A stretch of 64,000 bases of DNA from Amyloporia xantha (taxonomy: Eukaryota; Basidiomycota; Agaricomycetes; Polyporales; Adustoporiaceae): contig JAYKKR010000007.1 in the NCBI GenBank assembly GCA_036971615.1, positions 558,001 to 622,000 of the forward strand, written 5' to 3'. Both the position numbers and the translations under genes were made by a program. Positions 36,340 to 47,085 of this stretch are shown piece by piece (within the stretch, counting starts at the first letter, position 1; the number at the start of each line of letters is the position of its first letter). The notes below the pieces were generated by a model, which did no database searches, was not told the origin of the DNA, and saw only the letters and a list, made by a program, of their open reading frames with translations.

Positions 36340-39300
36340 TGAGTAGTCTGGACGGAGGAAACAATGGCGACTTAGTCGCACCGTATGTACCGGCCGCTTA
36401 TACGCCACCCGGTTCGCATGTACGGGCTCCAGGTTCAACACCTGTCCCAAATGTATCTACTGTATCAGAGCAACCTGATGAATTTTTATCCCTACGTTGT
36501 GTGAGCGCGAATGTCCAAAAGTCGGCGGACAATATGGGCATGCTCTTAGAACGTAACCAAACCGCGGACATCATTTGTGTCCAAGAAATATATTGGGGAA
36601 AGGTCAAACAGATCGCCTCCAGCAAGTCGAAAGACGGCGAAGTGTATGAGAATACGATTGGCCATCGATCATTCAAGTGCCTGGGTGCCTCGAAAGAGTC
36701 GCGCGTGGCAGTGTATGTAAACAAGCGCTGGTCCAAAGCCAGTCCGCAAATACTAGCCAGTCGCGTCACACACAGGGACTGCCTGCTGGTGACGCTTCGA
36801 TTACCCACAGGAGAGTTTAACATACTCAATGTGTACAATGACAGTGACCGCCACGAGGCGATCCAGTACCTCGGGAGCCGGGTCCATCAGCTCCCACCAA
36901 TTGCGTTTATGGCAGGGGATTTTAATCTCCGCCACTCCCTATGGGATAAGCGCACAGCGAATTCGGCAACAAGACCTCCACATGTTGCCGACTCAAACAG
37001 GTTGCTCGAGTTGGCACAAACCGACCTGGAGTTAACTCTCCTAAATGAGACAGATGGACCCCCCACGTGGAGGTCCAACAACCAGGAACTCGCTCCGCGA
37101 GTTCTGGACCTAGTATGGATAGACCCCGCTTATCTGGGAGACAACTATCTGAGAATCGGAATGGCAGATCGCCACAAGAGTGACCATGCGGTCATCCGGT
37201 GGGAAATGCCTATCGAAGTTCGACCACCCCCCACACAGGGCATACCCCGTGTGAGCGAGGAGGCGAATGAATTCGTGAAGGAAGTTACGAAGCTAATGTC
37301 GGAACTTCCTAGAGAATACTCGACATCCGATGAGGTCGAACACACGGGGGAGTTGTTTGAGCGCTCCCTTCAGGACTTGTGGACTAAGCACGCGAAAGTC
37401 AGCAGGCCAACCAAGCGCTCGAAATCGTGGTGGAATGCCGCGTGTGCCGAAGAAGCTGCGAAGCTTCGTTCGGCAAAGAGCGAATTAGATGCCGCCGGAG
37501 CAGCGATGAGGGCAGCGAGATTTGAAATGGGTGATTTATTCACCCATGACGAATTTAGGAGGGTACAAGGCTGCAAGGCCACGGTACGTTTCTACCATGG
37601 CACCTTGAGGGCAGCCTGCCGCAAGGCAAAGAGGGAACATTTTGAGAACTTCATGAATGAATCCCACCCCCAGTTGATCTCGGACTTTGTTGCCTGGACG
37701 AAGCCGAGGAAAACAGATGTCGCCATCCAGCTCAAGCGCCTGGATGGCACGGCAGTAGAGACGCCCGCGGATCTCCGTGATGCGTTCCAGGAACAGTTCA
37801 CACCGGCTAATCCCCGGCCAGTGGACATGCAATTTGTGCATGACCTGCCTCAACGAGAGAACAGATCATACGCGCCGATAAGTGAAGCAGAAATCCTGGA
37901 AAATCTTCGGGACACCAGCAACACATCAGCGCCGGGACCAGACCACGTCAATTGGTTGTGGCTCAAATGGATAGTGGGCGTCTCTATGCGCCCAGATCGC
38001 GAGGACAAAACTGTCCGGGTAGTGCCGCAAGTGAGGAAGTTCCTCGTTGCGTACTATAATGCATGCATGGACCATGGGATCTTTCCCAGCGTGTTCAAGC
38101 GATCCATAACGGTCGTATTGGCAAAGCCCAACAAACCGGACTACTCCAAAGCAAAGGCCTACCGGCCAATATGCTTGCTCAACTGCCTGGGAAAACTCAT
38201 GGAGAAGGTGTTGTCCCGGCGCTTACAATTTGATGCCCAAAAATACGGTATCATGCACCCGTGCCAATTCGGCGGAACTATACAACATAGCACCACTGAT
38301 GCGGGAATACAATTGGTCCATTTCATACGCGAAGCGTGGGCCAGAGACATCACACCTTCAGCCTTGTTGCTGGATGTATCACAGTTTTACCCTTCGATCA
38401 ATCATGATGCGCTATTGGGTATCATGCGGAAACAGGGATTCGACGAGAAAACCTGTTTGTTTTTCGCGAATTACGTAAAAGGGCGCCAAACCCAATTCGC
38501 ATTCAATGGGGTCCTCACGGACCCCGCAGACTTCTCAGTAGGCGTGGGACAGGGGTCATCCCTTTCCCCAGTCCTATCGGGATTATACATAGCGCCTGTC
38601 CTGCACAAATGGGCCCCAATCCATGAATTGCAGACAGGAAATACTTGCGTACAGTTCTTCGTCGATGATGGACTGATAATGACTGCAGAGAAGGCTACCC
38701 CTGAGTCTGATCTAACGCAGCTTGATCACAACAATGGCCAATTGGCCGGAATGTTCCACCCGTTAGTGGAAGACCTCAATCGAATAGGTTGTGGGGTCGA
38801 AGCTGACAAATTAGAGCTTATGCACTTCTGGCACTACCGGAAGAAAGTGTGGCACGAGAACCAACCCCTCGGACCGGACATTGCGCTCCGGATTGATGGG
38901 CAATTAGTACGCCTTTCACCAAAGGCGGCCATGAGATACCTGGGATTTTTTTTGGATCCCAAGCTGTCGTTCAAAGCACATGTGCGATTCTATGCCAATA
39001 AAGCGGCTAGCACAGTCAACGCGCTCAGAATGCTCGGGAACTCATCCCGGGGATTCCACCCGATCAACAAACGGCGCTTGTATGTAGCGCACGTCATTCC
39101 GTTGATGCTCTACAGCGCCCAACTTTGGTGGAACCCAAAGTGGAAGCACATCAAGTGGATCCAAAAGGAGCTACAAACAACGCAGTCTAGAGCGGCTAGG
39201 TGGATAACAGGCTGCTTCAGAACTACGCCAGTAGGCGCCATGGAAATGTTGGCCGGGCTCGTCCCGGTCCGTTTCCAAGTGGACAGATACATGGAAAAAG

Positions 39301-40892
39301 CGGCTCTTCGAGCCCGCCGAATCCATGAAGGACACCCAATGCGGGCTATACTGCCCGATGGATGGGTGGTCAATCAAACCAACATCATCGCTCCGTTCCC
39401 ATTGCGGGCGCGGAAGGTGAAGAAGGAAGTAGTGACGCCGCTGACTCACATAGATGAGATAGGGCGTCAAACTGCCGAGGACTTCGCGCCGCTTCATGCG
39501 GAAGCGCGACCTGGCTTTAGAGTGTTGGATCAATTCCAATCACAAATGACTGAGTTGTTTTTGGATGCCAAAGGCATTCCACCCAAGAATGACACGGCAG
39601 AGTTTAATAAGTGGATGGACGAGTCCTGGTGGCCGGAGTTCCGGTCACAACAGGCGCGTATGTTCGGACGCTTACTATTCACCGACGGATCCTATAAATC
39701 GGATCAGGACGGCACTAGATCTGGAAGTTCATGGCTAGTCATGGACGGGCCCTTCCAGGTAAACAGCGGCAAATTTGGTGGGGGGAAATCCCTCAGCTAT
39801 GATGCTGAAATGATGGCGCTCGCACGCGGCCTTCGTGAGGTAACTCGTGAAGCCGAGTATGACATCATCCACATCACAATCCTGTCGGATAACAAGGCAG
39901 CATTGAAACAAATTATACGACCCAATGTGGGGCCATCTCAGATGGCAGCCATATCGGGTTGCCAATCGATCCGGGCATTCCTCCAGGATAGACCGGATCG
40001 TACAGTAACCTTTATGTGGATACCTTCACACAAAGGAATTGAGCCGAATGAGCTGGTAGATAAACTGGCGAAAGAGGCACTAGAATCGGAACAACCTGAG
40101 TTTGTTTCGTACTCAATGGCACTCCAGCGGATTAAATCCCGCATGATGGCTAAATGGAATGCGTTAGCCAATGATTTGGAAAACACTAAATATAGGGGTA
40201 ACCAGTTATGGGTCACCGAAAATCCCTTGCATGCAGCCACGGCCAAGCGCACGTGGTTGTTCAAGCGAGTGGGAAAATCAAATAAGGAAACAGCGCGCGT
40301 AGCGCGAGTCCTTACAAATCATTTCCCTAGCGGTGCATACCGAGAGAGATTCAACATAGCGGGTCCCATTGAGTGCCTTTGTGGTCTCAGTGACGGCCCG
40401 GAAACACGGGAACACATCTTGTTTGAGTGTCCGTTCTGGATACGCACCAAGGGAGCGTGGGTACCCCCTGCGTCCCAAGAGGAAAGTCGTCAGGAAAGAA
40501 GGAGGCGATCACAGCGCCACTGGACAGAAGATGACGTATTGGAGTTCCTCCGGCTAAATAGCTGGGTGGCAACATTCGAATGGGCCGAGATTTTATCTAT
40601 GGCCCACGAGGATCGTGAGGAGGGAGATTACCATTCGCCGCTTGCGAATGCGACGCTCCATGCCCACACTAAAGGACGAGTGGCAGCTTGGAAGAAATTC
40701 CATGATGAGCGCCACCTAGACCCAGACGCAACAGAAGCGTGTAGCGCTAAGTTCAATGAATTTACTGAATGGTACGACGTGCTCAAGGCGTCAGAAGACA
40801 TTCAGAAAGAGTGGAGGGGGATCCTGGAACACTTAGATGACCCAGATCCCCCTTCTCCTGCACCTAGTGGTCAATCACTAGATTACGAATAG
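36340..40892 (+). pseudogene. LINE ORF2: endonuclease, reverse transcriptase, RNase H (start removed)
   Basis: About 1,517 codons, open to TAG 40890-40892. The order is: EEP-type endonuclease (LRCVSANVQKSADNM with the catalytic Asn, IICVQEIYWG with the Glu, AFMAGDFNLRHSLWD, KSDHAVIRW); reverse transcriptase (AYRPICLLNCLGKLMEKVLS, SALLLDVSQFYPSINH, GVGQGSSLSPVLSGLY, catalytic FFVDDG near 38,660); RNase H (LLFTDGSYKS, YDAEMMALARGL, ILSDNKAAL, WIPSHKGIEPNELVDKLAKE); and a C-terminal Cys/His cluster (CLCGLSDGPETREHILFECPFW). All catalytic motifs appear intact, so the body is not decayed. The DNA transposon at 33609-36339 removed the ATG and about 31 N-terminal residues. The next in-frame ATG lies after the catalytic Asn, so this copy probably cannot make full-length enzyme. 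Confidence 0.88.
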
Positions 40893-40990
40893 CCGGCTTC
40901 CCTGCCCTGAAAACTGTAGGGGCGAAGTTGAGGGCACCTAGCGACGAGATGCCTTACCGGGCGCCCATCCTTTACTAGCCTTAGGTGGAA

Positions 40991-40995
40991 GTGCC
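40991..40995. repeat. Left target-site duplication of the copia element
   Basis: GTGCC before the 5' LTR, repeated at 46781-46785 after the 3' LTR. A 5-bp duplication is the usual size for Ty1/copia integrases. Confidence 0.9.
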
Positions 40996-41299
40996 TGTTG
41001 AACGATTAGTTTCCAACTATAGTAGTCGCACTTCCATACTTGGTAGTCAGTACTTACTCATTTCTATGATGTTCTATGACGTTCCATAGTATGCTCTTGT
41101 CTTACTTCATAGGCTCCACTTTCTTACTAAGAAATCTCCACTATGATTTCATTATGACTTCATATCTTACTCAGATATTCTATAGGTTTCTGGATACGAT
41201 TACTAAGGAGCCTTTCATGCATGTATATAAGCAGGGCCTTACAGCCCACTAGAATACAAGACGGATTAGCCTCCTCTCCTCTATAGTCTGCGCTCAACA
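40996..41299 (+). repeat. 5' LTR of copia element
   Basis: 304 bp, TG...CA ends with the short inverted termini TGTTGA/TCAACA. A TATA-like box (tatataa, 41224-41230) lies about 75 bp before the LTR end and is the likely promoter; transcription would start in the following segment around tacagcccactagaat. Confidence 0.93.
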
Positions 41300-41311
41300 G
41301 GTTATGAGCCC
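41300..41311 (+). promoter_or_regulatory. Primer-binding site matching initiator tRNA anticodon region
   Basis: Directly after the 5' LTR the sequence GGTTATGAGCCC is complementary to the anticodon stem-loop of initiator tRNA-Met (around CTCATAAC), not to its 3' end. This half-tRNA priming is known from Drosophila copia and some fungal relatives. Confidence 0.7.
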
Positions 41312-42203
41312 CGCGCTCTAATCTGTCTGACTACTGTGCAGTCATCTGTCTTCACTCTTCTCTTTGCGCTTTCACTTTCTCTTTTGCGCATTTACCCCTT
41401 CTATTGCCTTCTTCTTATAAGGCCCCTTAGTAGACTACGTAAGTACACAGTCCTCAGTTTTGTGACGAACTCTTGGGAGTCTGCACTTCAGTGGGCGGCT
41501 CTTAGAGGTCCAAATCCTCTCCTGGGAATAAGGCACCTTACGCGAAATAGTCAAAGGCGTAACAGGGCCCTCAGGCAACTGCGAAACAAAACTCTGCGGC
41601 TCCATAGGTAGCTGTAGATAGAAGTACTATACAGTAGCTAGCTAGGCCTTGGGCAATACCCTCTGCGGCATAGTCTCGTCTCGATCGCTCACTTCCCTCG
41701 ACTCTACCCTGCGTCTTGGCTATTTCGGCTAGCTGGGACAAAGGTTCACTTCAATAAGTGTCCATCTTTGAGCTAGAGACGTTGACTTCTTCATCAGAAG
41801 CAGCTGATCCAGTGGCAGATCAATCTCAGTCAGGCGACTCAGAGGGATCTTCACCAGAGCCAGTACAGCTTATATCTGTCTACCCAACAGATTATAGCTG
41901 GAAATTCCCTTACGCAGGCGATTATATTGGTGGTCTTACAGACGACAATCTTGGTTATTTCCCATACAATATTGAAAGTAACTCTCTTCGTCACACTGAC
42001 AGTGAAGAGTACTTTCCAAACCTCTCCAATACATTTTGGGCTATACTTCTTCGATCCGATCCTTTTGATCAAGAAGTTAAAGAGGTTAAACCAGATCGAT
42101 CGCCTCCATCAATTCCTCAATCAATTCCATCAATTTCTCGATCACCTTCCATCGCCTATCTCCTTCAGTCTGACACTCGCCCTGACATTTTATTCTGATC
42201 GCC
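41312..42203 (+). other. Copia leader region with an ATG-less open frame
   Basis: About 890 bp between the primer-binding site and the polyprotein ATG. From 41758 to a stop at 42196-42198 a frame stays open for 146 codons without an ATG, encoding an acidic Ser/Pro/Asp-rich stretch (with FPYAGDYIGGLTDDNLGYF). It ends five bases before the polyprotein start. It could be part of a spliced or non-AUG product, or untranslated leader with a packaging signal. I do not recognise a domain. Confidence 0.45.
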
Positions 42204-45200
42204 ATGGATCCCTCCAAGATTCCTACCTCCACCATTCCCATTTTTGATGGCACAAACTATATTGCCTGGTCTAACGCCATGCGAGGTGTTTTTAGATGGT
42301 CTGGTTCCTGGAACATTGTTGAAGGGAATTCAGGCACACCTCTTCCTCGTCCTACTGTTGCAGCTGCTGGAGAAGACCTCCCTACAATCCAGGCTGCTTG
42401 GGATGAGAAGAATGACAAGGCACTTGGTTTGATGACCATCTATATTTCCTCCTCGCTACAATTCCTCATTGGCAATACTACCACTGCTGCTGCAGCGTGG
42501 AAAGCAATTAAAGATCAGTATGCCAAACCTGGTGCTGTTGGTGCATTTGTCTACTTTCAACAATTATTCAATACTCGCTTTGATGATGCCCAACCTCTTC
42601 GCCCTCAGATAACAGCACTTGAGGAAATTCGTAGCCGTACCGTTGATGCTGGGATTGCCATCTCAGATCAATTTGCTGCCCTCATTATTATCAACGCCTT
42701 GCCCAATTCTTATCAGACCATTGCTTCGACTCTGCTGGCTACAGTTACAGACCTTTCTACACTTAAACCAGCAGATGTCATCCCCAAAATAATTGAGGAA
42801 GAAGCTAGACGTCAGGCCTCTAAAAATGCTAATGTCTCTCGCGTCTCGTCGACTACTCGTCTCCCAAAGAAATGTAATATCTGTGGGAAGACTAATCATT
42901 CGACTGAGAACCATTGGCCTGATGGAAAGCCACCTCAAAAGGGAAATAAGCAGGGCAAAGGCAAGGGCAAGCAAGGCGGTAATCAAGGAGGAAATAATAA
43001 AGGAAGTGGACAGAATCACGGTCAAAATAATGGTAATACTGGAGCTTCACAAGGACAGGGACAGAATTCTGGTGCAAAAGTCAATAATCTTCTTATAGAA
43101 TCTGTACCAGATGTAACGGTAGCATCTTCTTCGTCCAAATCAATTGACCTTTCCCTGTACCATGTGGGAGATGAGATCGCAAGATGGATGGTTGATTCAG
43201 GTTGCACTTCACATGTCACAAATGTCTTTGACGATTTTGATCACTATCATGAATTTCCAGTACCTGGTCATGCGCACTTAGCCGGCGCAGATAAGACCAT
43301 AGATATCAAAGGTGTTGGAATAGTTCTTCTGCGACATCAGAATAGTGACGGAATCATTGTCAACCTGACTCTTAAATCTGTCCTTTATATTCCTGAAGCG
43401 TCTCATCGTTTCTTTGCTCCACGCACCATTATTGACCAAGGAGGCTGCTATAGTGCCCATGGGGACACTATGAATTTTTGGGCAGGCTCCAAACCGGGTG
43501 AGAACCTAATCCTCACTGCGCGATCAAGCCATGATGGTTCAGGTTTCTATTGGCTTGAAACCAAAGTGTTTCATCCAAACACCCGGCCTCAGACTCTGCA
43601 ATCTGTGGAAGCTGACTATGACTTGTGGCATCAACGGTTTGGTCATGCGGGACGTAATACAATTCGTCAATTGCCTAATCATGTTAATGGCGCACCAAAT
43701 AGTCTTTCTTCAGCACCAAAGTCTGATCCTTGTGCTGGTTGTGCGCTTGGCAAGTCCCACAGACAACCGTTCCCACTCTCTTCTACTCGCGCTTCTAAAC
43801 CATTGGAACTTATTCACTCAGACCTCGTCGAGATGCCATCTTTGTCCATTGATGGTTTCAAATATTGTGTCACATTTCTCGACGACTTCTCCTCATTTGG
43901 TGTCATGTATTACCTTAAGCGGAAATCTGATGCTCTCACCTGCTTTAAAAGTTATCGAGCATGGGGGGAAACTCAGCTTTCTACGCGACTTAAGCGTTTC
44001 CGCTCTGACAGAGGAGGAGAATTTATGGGTGAAGAGTTCACACAATATTTACATGAAAATGGTATTGAGCGCGAGGCATCTATGCCACAAAGTCCACAAC
44101 AGAATGGACGTGCAGAACGTTGGCAGCAAACTATTGTAGAAAAAGCAGAAGCTATGCGTCATCATGCTGGTTTATCCACAGGCTTCTGGAAACTTGCTGT
44201 TGAAACTGCCGTTCATATTTACAATCGTCAGCCATTCCGCAGAGCACACTGGCGTACTCCCATTGAATTATGGAATGGTACTGTTCCAGATGTGTCGTAC
44301 TTTAGAGTCTTTGGATGCCTAGCCTATGTACATGTTCAGAAGGAGCGACGCCAGGATAAGCTCACGGCTCGAGCTAAACCTATGGTGTTCGTCGGCTATG
44401 AACCTGGATCAAAGGGGTATCGATTCTGGGATAAAGATAGCCGCTCCATTGTTTTATCGCGTGATGCGGTATTCAATGAGAGATCCTTTCCGAACAAAAG
44501 TGAGAATCCTATTCCCGCTGCCCAACAACCGCATGAGCCGCCCGTTCCTGTAGCTCCAGCACCACAGCCGGCCCTGCCGCTTGGTGATGATGATGCTAAT
44601 AGGCCTGAACCGGATGCTGACTTGCCTCCACATCCGGGACCACCACCAGAACCGCCTAGAAACCCATCTCCTCCACCTCGTCCACCTTCTCCAGATGAGC
44701 CTCCAGTACCACAACCTCCTCCATTTGTACCTAGACGCTCTACTCGGTCAACCGCTGGTAGACCTCCACCACGGCCTGACAATGCGTATGGTGATCGTCA
44801 CCCTGCAGCTATACAGCGTGACATTGACCAAGGAGGTGGTTTACCTGACGTCATGGAGAATCTCATCTCAGATCTTCCAGTAGAGTTTATTCTCAACGCC
44901 GATCCTCAGTACGGACCTTTTCCACAATCTTATCAGGAAGTGATCTCTCGCCCTGATCGGACTCAGTGGGAGGCCGCTATGCAGGAAGAGATAGACTCTC
45001 AAATGGAGAATGGTACATGGGAGTTAGTCGACTTACCTCCTGGACGTAAGGCAGTACCTTGTCGTTGGGTTTACACTATTAAACCTGGTGGTAGATATAA
45101 AGCTCGGCTTGTAGCCAAAGGCTTTAAACAGGTCAAAGGCATCGATTATGATGAAATATTCTCCCCTGTCGCTCGTTTTGAATCTATAAGATTCTTACTC

Positions 45201-45482
45201 GCCCATGCTGCTCTTAATGATTGGGAGGTAGAGGCTATGGATGTAAAGACAGCATTCTTATATGGCGAATTAGACGAGGAGATATATATGGAGCAACCAG
45301 AAGGCTTTAAAGTCCCTGGTCAGGAACACAAAGTTTGTCGTCTTTTGAAGGCTATTTATGGTCTTAAACAGGCTGGCAGACAGTGGAATAAAAAACTCCA
45401 CAATGCGTTGTTGGAATTAGGGTTCACACGTACATATTCTGATGCGGGTATTTATGTGTATCGTCATCATGGGGGGATTTAA
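42204..45482 (+). pseudogene. Copia gag-pol polyprotein, 5' part up to frameshift
   Basis: Starts at ATG 42204. Gag begins MDPSKIPTSTIPIFDGTNY and carries a zinc knuckle CNICGKTNHSTENHW near residue 223. A Gly/Gln/Asn-rich linker precedes the aspartic protease motif WMVDSGCTSHVTN (near residue 328). Integrase has its zinc-binding part (LWHQRFGHAGRNT, CAGCALGKSH) and the DDE core: Asp in HSDLVEM, Asp in RSDRGGEF, Glu in QNGRAERW. After a Pro-rich linker comes the reverse transcriptase (WVYTIKPGGRYKARLVAKGF, EAMDVKTAFLYGELDEEIYM, LLKAIYGLKQAGRQWNKKL). The frame then ends early at TAA 45480-45482, in the middle of RT, because a G run at 45471-45476 has six G where seven would keep the frame. The copy would therefore not make active RT unless the ribosome shifts by -1. 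Confidence 0.9.
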
Positions 45483-46450
45483 TACTTGTCGTATATGTTG
45501 ACGATCTATTGCCAATTGGATCTGATCGGCGTCAGATTGCATGGCTTAAAGGTTGTCTTCAGAAGCGATTTAATGTTCGTGATCTTGGGCCTGTAGAATC
45601 TTTTCTAGGCATGCGGATTACTCGAGATAGATCATCCAGAAACATTTGGCTTGATCAGTCTAAATACATTGAAGAGACACTCGAGCGATTCCAAATGCTA
45701 GATGCAGCACCCACACGAACTCCCCTTCCATTTGGCGTACATCTTGTCAAAGCAGATCCTTCATATGAAGTTGATGCCGCCCTTCGTTCAAAGTACCAGC
45801 AGCTCATTGGTTCACTTCTGTGGATCGCCTTAGGCACTCGCCCAGATATAGCCTATGCAGTTAATCGCCTTTCCCAATATTCTGCTAAGCCTACAATGCA
45901 ACATTATAAAGCCGCACAATATATTCTTCGCTATTTGAACGGTTCACGTTCACTTCGGCTTTGCTACAAAGGCAGCGGATTATCTGGACTTATAGGTTAT
46001 TCTGACTCTGATTGGGCTGAGAACAAGGACGATAGGCATTCAACTAGTGGCTTTGTCTTCTTTATGGCAGATGCTGCTATTTCATGGGTCTCGCGGCGAC
46101 AAAAGACTGTTGCTCTGTCTTCTACAGAAGCAGAGTACATGGCGTTGTCCGACTCTTGTCGACAATTAGCCTGGCTTCGGACTCTTCAGTCTGAGATTGG
46201 TTTTAAGCCGCAAAATGCCACACCTTTATGCATTGATAATAATGGTAGCATTTTTCTTGCGGTTAATCCAGCTCATGACAGAAGAACCAAGCACATTGAT
46301 ATACGGTACCACTTTTGCAGAGAGTTCATTGAAAACGGTCATGTCGATCTTTTCTTTGTACCTACTGCTGAGCAAAGGGCCGATATCCTCACTAAGAATT
46401 TATCTTTCTCTATTCATGAGAAATTTGTACATAGTCTTGGACTAGAGTAG
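45483..46450 (+). pseudogene. Copia gag-pol, 3' part after frameshift (RT end and RNase H)
   Basis: In the -1 frame relative to the upstream part, the sequence continues LVVYVDDLLPIGSDR with the YVDD catalytic motif (about 45,490-45,510), then RDLGPVESFLGMRITRD, SLLWIALGTRPDIAYAVNRL and the RNase H segment (YSDSDWAENKDDRHSTSGFV, ALSSTEAEYMALSDSCRQL, KHIDIRYHFCREFIENG), ending at TAG 46448-46450. Apart from the single-base break it is open and looks undecayed, in keeping with the matching LTRs. It has no start of its own. Confidence 0.88.
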
Positions 46451-46467
46451 TTAGCGACTATCTAGTT

Positions 46468-46476
46468 GAGTGGGAG
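46468..46476 (+). other. Copia polypurine tract
   Basis: The purine run gagtgggag ends immediately before the TG of the 3' LTR, the expected position of the plus-strand primer. Confidence 0.7.
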
Positions 46477-46780
46477 TGTTGAACGATTAGTTTCCAACTA
46501 TAGTAGTCGCACTTCCATACTTGGTAGTCAGTACTTACTCATTTCTATGATGTTCTATGACGTTCCATAGTATGCTCTTGTCTTACTTCATAGGCTCCAC
46601 TTTCTTACTAAGAAATCTCCACTATGATTTCATTATGACTTCATATCTTACTCAGATATTCTATAGGTTTCTGGATACGATTACTAAGGAGCCTTTCATG
46701 CATGTATATAAGCAGGGCCTTACAGCCCACTAGAATACAAGACGGATTAGCCTCCTCTCCTCTATAGTCTGCGCTCAACA
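46477..46780 (+). repeat. 3' LTR of copia element
   Basis: 304 bp, apparently identical to the 5' LTR, ending GCTCAACA and followed by the right GTGCC duplication (46781-46785). The LINE 3' UTR resumes after it. Confidence 0.93.
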
Positions 46781-47015
46781 GTGCCTTTGGTCGTGGGCGT
46801 GCGTGGGAGCCTCTAATTGGGGTTCCCCCTGAGTGCGCTCCGGGGACCGGCCTTACGGGGACGGTTATGGTATGGTGTTAAGGTAGGGCGGCTTCACCGC
46901 CCCAGGTTGCAGACCACTCTGGAAAGCGACCACAGTAGGGCGTGGAGCCCATAGTTCATTTATACCCGGCACTCTACATGTACTCAGTAGTATGGAGTAT
47001 AAATTCGTAGAATTT

Positions 47016-47045
47016 AAAAAAAAAAAAAAAAAGGGGGGTGTCACA
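47016..47045 (+). repeat. LINE poly-A tail and right target-site duplication
   Basis: Seventeen A (47016-47032) followed by ggggggtgtcaca (47033-47045), the second copy of the LINE target-site duplication. Confidence 0.9.
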
Positions 47046-47085
47046 AGGGCTAACTCTGGTCATATTTATTTTCACCAAAACATGG

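Larger units (their letters stand above)
40996..46780 (+). mobile_element. Ty1/copia LTR retrotransposon in the LINE 3' UTR
   Basis: A 5,785-bp element with 304-bp LTRs beginning TGTTGAACG and ending GCTCAACA, flanked by the 5-bp duplication GTGCC. Internal parts in order: primer-binding site, a leader of about 900 bp, a gag-protease-integrase-RT-RNase H polyprotein, a polypurine tract gagtgggag just before the 3' LTR, and the second LTR. The domain order integrase before RT identifies copia. The two LTRs look identical base for base by eye, so insertion is recent and is the youngest event of the three nested elements, or one of the two youngest. Confidence 0.95.
30961..47032 (+). mobile_element. 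Full-length Tad-like LINE (non-LTR) with two nested insertions
   Basis: The element is bounded by a 13-bp duplication and ends in a 17-nt A tract (47016-47032). Its own sequence comprises 30961-33608, about 36340-40995 and 46786-47032, roughly 7.5 kb. It encodes a gag-like ORF1 and a large ORF2 with endonuclease, reverse transcriptase and RNase H, the order seen in Tad-type fungal LINEs. ORF2 originally overlapped the end of ORF1: a frame beginning at ATG 33515 inside ORF1 lines up with the ORF2 frame across the inserted transposon. The 3' UTR has short GC-rich segments (gggcggcttcaccgcccc near 46,890). The element landed about 40 bp downstream of the stop codon of a potassium-channel gene, in the opposite transcriptional direction to it. 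Confidence 0.93.

Noticed and set aside
45471..45482. Programmed -1 frameshift as in retroviral gag-pol
   Set aside because: Not preferred: it lies inside the RT core, not at a gag/pol border, and copia elements usually have one continuous frame. A lost G in a homopolymer is simpler.
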